A DNA stretch of 64,000 bases from Alternaria dauci (Eukaryota > Ascomycota > Dothideomycetes > Pleosporales > Pleosporaceae): assembly GCF_042100115.1 (NCBI RefSeq), contig NC_091277.1:2356001-2420000 (forward strand). Direction: 5' to 3'. A program made the position numbers and the translations under genes. The notes beneath the pieces are model-generated. The model was not told the DNA's origin. It worked only from the letters and a program-made list of their open reading frames with translations, and searched no databases. Numbering within the stretch: position 1 is the first letter of the stretch; every line of letters begins with the position of its first letter. This document shows, piece by piece, positions 59,621-64,000 of the stretch.

Positions 59621-60438
59621 AGAACAGTGAAGAAGCATAAGTATCAAAGAGCCGAACGAATATTGATCAAAGGATAGTGTCCAGAGCCGCCACTACCGCA
59701 GAACATGCAGCTGTATACTCGGCTAATATGCTAAGCACGATGGGATGGTATGCGGCTTACCAAAGTCGAAGTGACGTCAGGACAGAGGAGGAAGCGTTTA
59801 ACTGCAATGGCATCTTCTTGTACTTTTCGGTCAATGCGCAGCTGGTGAAGCGATGATGACGAAAAGAAGCATGAGACAGGAATCGTCGTTTGTATCTACA
59901 CGTGAATACAGGCAATTTTACTTCCAGACTCACAATCCTTCAGTCTTCCTACTGCACTGTCACTACTTTCCTCCTGTCCTCTTCCCATGACAAGGAACAA
60001 ATCCGAGTAAACTCTCAGTGAACACCACACCACTCCGCGAAGACCTCAATCTCAGCAGCCGAGGCATGACATCATATAACATCGTCCCTTTCAACAATGA
60101 CGCAAAGAAGAAAACAGGCTGCGTAAGAAGTGCCGAGACGCATTGCTTTATCTCGAACGGGCAACGACGCCACCGGTATCGCTGTTGTTTCAGTGACCCC
60201 GATCATCACTCCATCTTAGCTTCAGATAACGAAGGGCAGCAGCAAAAGCACGGGATGAGAGATTGTGCAAGTCCGGAAAGAGAGAGAGTGTGTGTGTGAG
60301 AATGATCGTGGTGTTCCCAGTCCAGCGAACAAAGATGTGAGATTGTATACCATGAATTTCGTATACGGAAGATCGACAACGCAATGCTAGAACGCTACAA
60401 ATGTCCAAATGACCAAGACCCAAGTATACTCTTCGCTT
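59621..60438. other. Convergent intergenic region with (AG)n(TG)n
   Basis: Holds the 3' ends of both flanking loci. A short dinucleotide run (AG)5(TG)5 lies at about 60279-60298. No gene seen. Confidence 0.5.
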
Positions 60439-61919
60439 TTATACACGATTCCCGTTCATCGCGGAAGCAGGCAGCTCACCCCCTCTAATCTCACTCATCG
60501 CGTACCCAGGCCGCCACGCTGGATGAATCTCGCTCAGCCCGCTACCACCAACGTGCACCGTGCTCCTCGGCTGCGCTTCAGTGATATAACTCACGCCATC
60601 TTCCGAGACGTAAGAAGGCGGGCGGGGACCCTCTTGTTGTTGTGATGTGTGTGGTTCGTTGGTAGTAGACGCCGCGCTACCGCGTAGAGACGCAGCAGCA
60701 AGGACAGCAGGACCAGACATGGATCCGGCGCGCGAGTGCATGACGCTCCCGCGCGCAACACTATCTGCGCGCTGCCAGTGTAACAAGTTAGGATCGACAC
60801 GTACACTGCTGCGCCAGAGTCCGTATGCTGGTGGCGGAGGCGGCGGCATATCCTTTTCATCATCCATGACTACGTCGTTTACCAGCGCCGCCTCGCTGTC
60901 CACAGCGCTACTGCCATCCGCGACCTCCTCGTCCCGCCGCAGATGCACGCGGATCGGGACAATGGGCTGGAAGCCCTCGCCCCCGCTTCCCATCATGTCG
61001 GGCATGACGCCGCGGTGGGTGTCGTGGGGGGACCGGGGATGGAGCATGAGCATGCAGAGGCGGATGAGGGAGTGGCAGAAGAAGATTGTGACGGTGAGCA
61101 GGACCATGATGAAGAGGATGTGGATTTCCTGGCCGAGGGAGCGGTTTGTAAGGGCGATGGCTAGGTCTGTGAATCATGTTGTTAGTAATAACATACATGG
61201 GTGAATGTGGAGATGGATGGAGACTTACAGATTGCGAGGATGGTGATTAGAACCGACCCCGAAATCACACACGCTATCATCTTCCCCCGTGCCGCTGATC
61301 CGCGGATATAAACAGCGGTGGTGCGCGTGCCTCGCTCTTCTCTTCTGCGTACCCATCCGCTTGATCCATTTGATCGAGATCGTTCAGTGCGGTGGCGGTG
61401 ATGGTGGTGGTGCTTTCTCCGCTTGTGGTGCTTGCGGCGTTTGTGTCGGCGGCCGTTTATTTCATCGGCGAGTTGCTGAATCTCGGGGTCTACAAAGCCA
61501 TCTTGCTGATGACTGCTTCCGGGCAATGGGACGTCTGCTGGGTGACGGGCAGAGTAGACGTTGGATGGGTCCTGCGATGGTGCGATGGCGCCGATGTAGG
61601 ACCCTGCGGTGTGATGTGCGTGGAGAGGAGATCTGGAATCGTGGGATTCGCGATGCGTGGGATCGGTGTCCAGACCAGGCTGCTGCTGGCGGTTCCAGAA
61701 GCCTAAGAAGGGTGTTTTGGGTGTGTTGATGTTGGCATTGTTGTTGTTGAGGGCCGGCGACTGCGAGTATATCGACGACCCATTGACGATTCCCCGCACG
61801 TTACTCCGGAATGCGCTGAACCGCGACGGGTTCTGTGTTGCAGGCGTCCGTAAAGAGGCCTCGAGGTCCTGGTCCTGGTCTGGTCGTGGTGACCAAGCGA
61901 AAAGTGGTGAGCGAAACAT
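60439..61919 (-). CDS. Two-helix membrane protein with His/Arg-rich cytosolic region
   Basis: Two exons (61919-61229, 61166-60439; 62-nt intron) give 472 residues. The N-terminal 220 residues are Pro/Ser/Asn-rich and disordered, with a striking basic His/Arg/Lys run (RRHKRRKHHKRRKHHHHHRH) just before the membrane part. Two hydrophobic helices follow: MIACVISGSVLITILAIYLA (formed across the splice) and LFIMVLLTVTIFFCHSLIRL. The C-terminal 190 residues are again disordered, with a poly-Pro stretch (PPPPPP). No catalytic domain. I do not recognise a named family. The topology suggests both ends face the same side. Confidence 0.8.
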
Positions 61920-63203
61920 GGTGAGATCTGTATATAGCGCGGTGTGCTTGCTCGAGTCCAGAAATACACGGCTTCGAGACCCCCAGGTGCTATCTTGGGC
62001 GTACGTGTATTCCTTATAGTGGGCGCGTCCCCCAGACTAAAAGCGTCCCTCGTGTTGATTTCCCTTGACAAGTCTCAATGGCGAATGAGAGGGCTATGCT
62101 CCTGTTCATGCAGGAACACCTTGCGGCGGGACTGTGACAAGATGGAGAATGTGGAGTAGTCGAACAATGAATGGGTCTTCGCCCTTGCTCGAGTCCCTTC
62201 TAGTGTTTGTGGTACGTCCAGTAAAGAACGGTTGGCTATACCTCTTATTTCGAGAAAGAATCGAAACGAGAACCCCCAGAACGACAGTATTGGAGAGAGA
62301 GAAAAAAAAAGGACTTGGTGAAAGAAAAAAGGACCAGGACGGCTATCCAGAGCGCACCCAGGCCAAACGAGCGCAAAAGAACGAAAAGAAGCGAAACAAG
62401 CCGGAGCACAGTAACCGCTACCTCTATTACCAATGACTTTCAGGAAAGAAGGTGAACGACAAACAACAACAAGAGGTTGAAAGGGAAAAGAGAACTGTCG
62501 CAGGGAGTGGACATGGGGGGCGCGGCATCCAAGAAGCAGGCGGGCCATCATAACGCGAGAAAGCATTGAGCGCCATGCGTTTCCGCGACGAGTGGCGTAT
62601 CAGACTTTGATCGCTGTGGGTGTGAAACGCGACGTCCAGCGATGCTAGACTGTGTCACGGACCGCGTTCGCGTGCATCAGATCTGGATGTCTGGCTAATT
62701 GTGGCCTGTGGTTGTTGACCGGAAGAAGGGTGCAGGTAGCAAGATGGCCAGGCCCGGTGCGCGCTGGTTGGCCGAGGGGAAAACAACTTGAAACGTCTAT
62801 CCCAATTGGGAACGTACACCTCACCAACCAAGCGGTTACTATTTATGTGCAACGCGACCATCATATAGCAGCATAAGGATGCATAATGTTCAAATCTCCA
62901 TCTTTGTTGATTTGTGTCTAACTCTGCTATCAACAGTGATGCCGTCGCACTGTTCAAGGATTCCGTCTCCTCGACACGTCTTCCCGTGTTCCTCTCGCTT
63001 CCCTGCGGTTATTCAAGACTGTTACATGCGACCTCCCAACCCTGTCAAACGTCGCACCGGCGTATCCAGTCCTATACATAAACAACGCCCTTGTGACGTA
63101 GCGTGGGGCCGGAGGTGCAACTCGGGCCTTTCTCCACAGCTTCCATCCCGGGAATTATAATCTCGAAGCAAATTCGCGTAGCCAAGCTGCTTCACCTCCG
63201 CAC
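61920..63203. other. Intergenic, 1.3 kb
   Basis: Upstream of the two-helix protein gene and downstream of the WD40 gene, both on the minus strand. An A/G-rich stretch near 62300-62420 gives shadow frames only. No gene seen. Confidence 0.45.
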
Positions 63204-64000
63204 TCACTTGCCTAGCTCTCCTACCATGAGCTTGCGATCCGAGGACGCGGAGAGCACTAGAATTGCCAAGTCAGCCTCGTGCCTCGTATTGGGTGATAGG
63301 TGTCGAAAGTTTGTGAAGAGGGATTAATGCAACGAAATTTCCTTGTCGGCGCCTCAAGCGCTGGAAAGGAGGATGTGAGAAAGCTTGGAAAAGCCCCTCC
63401 GCAGAGCCTCCCCACCTAATCACCCCAGGACTGGGGAATGAAGCGTAGCGTGGGGTTCCGAACAGGTACTTGCGCGAAAGAAAGTTTGTAACACTTACAG
63501 ATTGGTTCACCGAGCGGGTGGAACCGCACATCGTTGACGGCACCTCGATGGCCGGGAAGCTTGTGCAGCAGCTTTCCTGTCCGTGTCTCCCAGACGGCGA
63601 CGCACTGGTCTCCGCTTCCAGCAGCAATCTTCTCTCCCTTGGAGTCCCAGCTCGCTTTCAGGAGGTTGCGCTCTTGACCGGTTGGGGCTCCGTCGTACGT
63701 CTGGATGCGCCTGTCTGCAGGCGCAAACGGTCTCACATCCCATGTCCTGACGGTCGAGTCGTGTGCGTTGGATAGGAGAGTTTGGTTGTCAGGAGACATT
63801 TGGAGCGAGGTGACGGTATCCGTGTGGCCCAGCAGCGTGTAGGTGACGGCCTGTTTCCGCAGATCCCAGACCTTGATGTCGTTGTCGATGCCGCCGGTGA
63901 AGAGCTCGTTGCCAGCTTCGGCCAGGCATATGGCGGTTATGGGAAAGTCGGTGGGGATAAATGTTACGGCGTCTTTGGTTCTCGTGTCCCAGATCTGTCA
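63204..64000 (-). CDS. U5 snRNP 40K-type WD40 protein (partial, cut at window end)
   Basis: The coding frame enters from the right edge and runs to 63499, then a 242-nt intron (63257-63498) leads to a tiny last exon, 63256-63204. WD repeats are visible: IWDTRTKDAVTFIP, FTGGIDNDIKVWDLRKQAV, LLSNAHDSTVRTWDVRPFAP and AAGSGDQCVAVWETRTGKLL, followed by LPGHRGAVNDVRFHPLGEPI. The last exon gives LSASSDRKLMVGELGK, the family's usual final strand, in phase. The block GHTDTVTSLQMSPDNQTLLSN and the order of repeats fit the U5 snRNP 40-kDa protein (SNRNP40, fission yeast Cwf17), a spliceosome scaffold. About 170 N-terminal residues are outside the window. Confidence 0.85.

Noticed and set aside
63271..63498. 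Continuation of the WD40 gene without the 242-nt intron
   Set aside because: That reading gives no WD-like sequence, whereas the exon at 63256-63204 provides the expected final strand in phase.

Overview
The window is nuclear DNA of a filamentous ascomycete, most likely a dothideomycete of the order Pleosporales. This rests on content, not on a database search. The genes carry short GT..AG introns (many of 46-62 nt) with CTAAC/CTGAC-like branch points. They include a group VI (Sln1-type) hybrid histidine kinase, a HET-domain protein, an AA9 lytic polysaccharide monooxygenase, 2EXR/F-box-like proteins and a DUF3669-like relic. Nothing bacterial, viral or transposon-like was recognised. About 26 protein-coding loci (three of them broken or doubtful) and two intron-containing tRNA genes can be supported. 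Most genes had to be joined from two to five exons by hand; where exon sums are given they keep the reading frame.

Layout. 1-1.5 kb: little content, one small tandem repeat. 1.5-5.2 kb: SLN1 osmosensor kinase (-). 6.5-10.8 kb: a conserved unknown (-), a GST (+) and a 2EXR-type protein (-). 11.3-16.1 kb: an ArsB/citrate-type ion transporter (-) divergent from a multi-pass membrane protein (+). 16.1-18.75 kb: a secreted CE1 esterase (-) and a secreted AA9 LPMO (+) share one 711-bp promoter region. 18.8-24.7 kb: a dynamic stretch with tRNA-Asn, a gene interrupted by an in-frame TAG, tRNA-Tyr, a HET-domain gene and a kinase-like DUF3669 relic. 25.5-30.1 kb: two conserved nuclear-type unknowns (-). 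32-39.8 kb: arrestin-like trafficking adaptor (+), TMEM14 protein (+), a membrane protein (-) head-to-head with a small disordered protein (+), and a senescence/spartin-domain protein (+). 39.8-43 kb: gene-poor, with a candidate 29-residue membrane micropeptide. 43-44.6 kb: an IPNS-like 2-oxoglutarate oxygenase (+). 46.3-47.8 kb: a polyQ bZIP factor (-) with 4.7 kb of empty upstream sequence. 52.5-56.9 kb: intracellular GH1 beta-glucosidase (-) divergent from a DUF1479 oxygenase-like protein (+). 57.9-59.6 kb: a 2EXR-type gene split by a frameshift. 60.4-61.9 kb: a two-helix membrane protein (-). 63.2 kb to the edge: a U5 snRNP 40K-type WD40 protein, cut by the window end.

Functional links are modest. 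The CE1-AA9 pair is the clearest module (extracellular plant cell wall attack), and the GH1 enzyme could act on imported oligosaccharides. Most of the rest is ordinary housekeeping or lineage-specific sequence. I did not find a convincing new multi-gene system. The most interesting points are the broken-or-recoded genes, the shared CE1/AA9 promoter, tandem splice acceptors, possible intronic polyadenylation in the oxygenase gene, and the micropeptide candidate.
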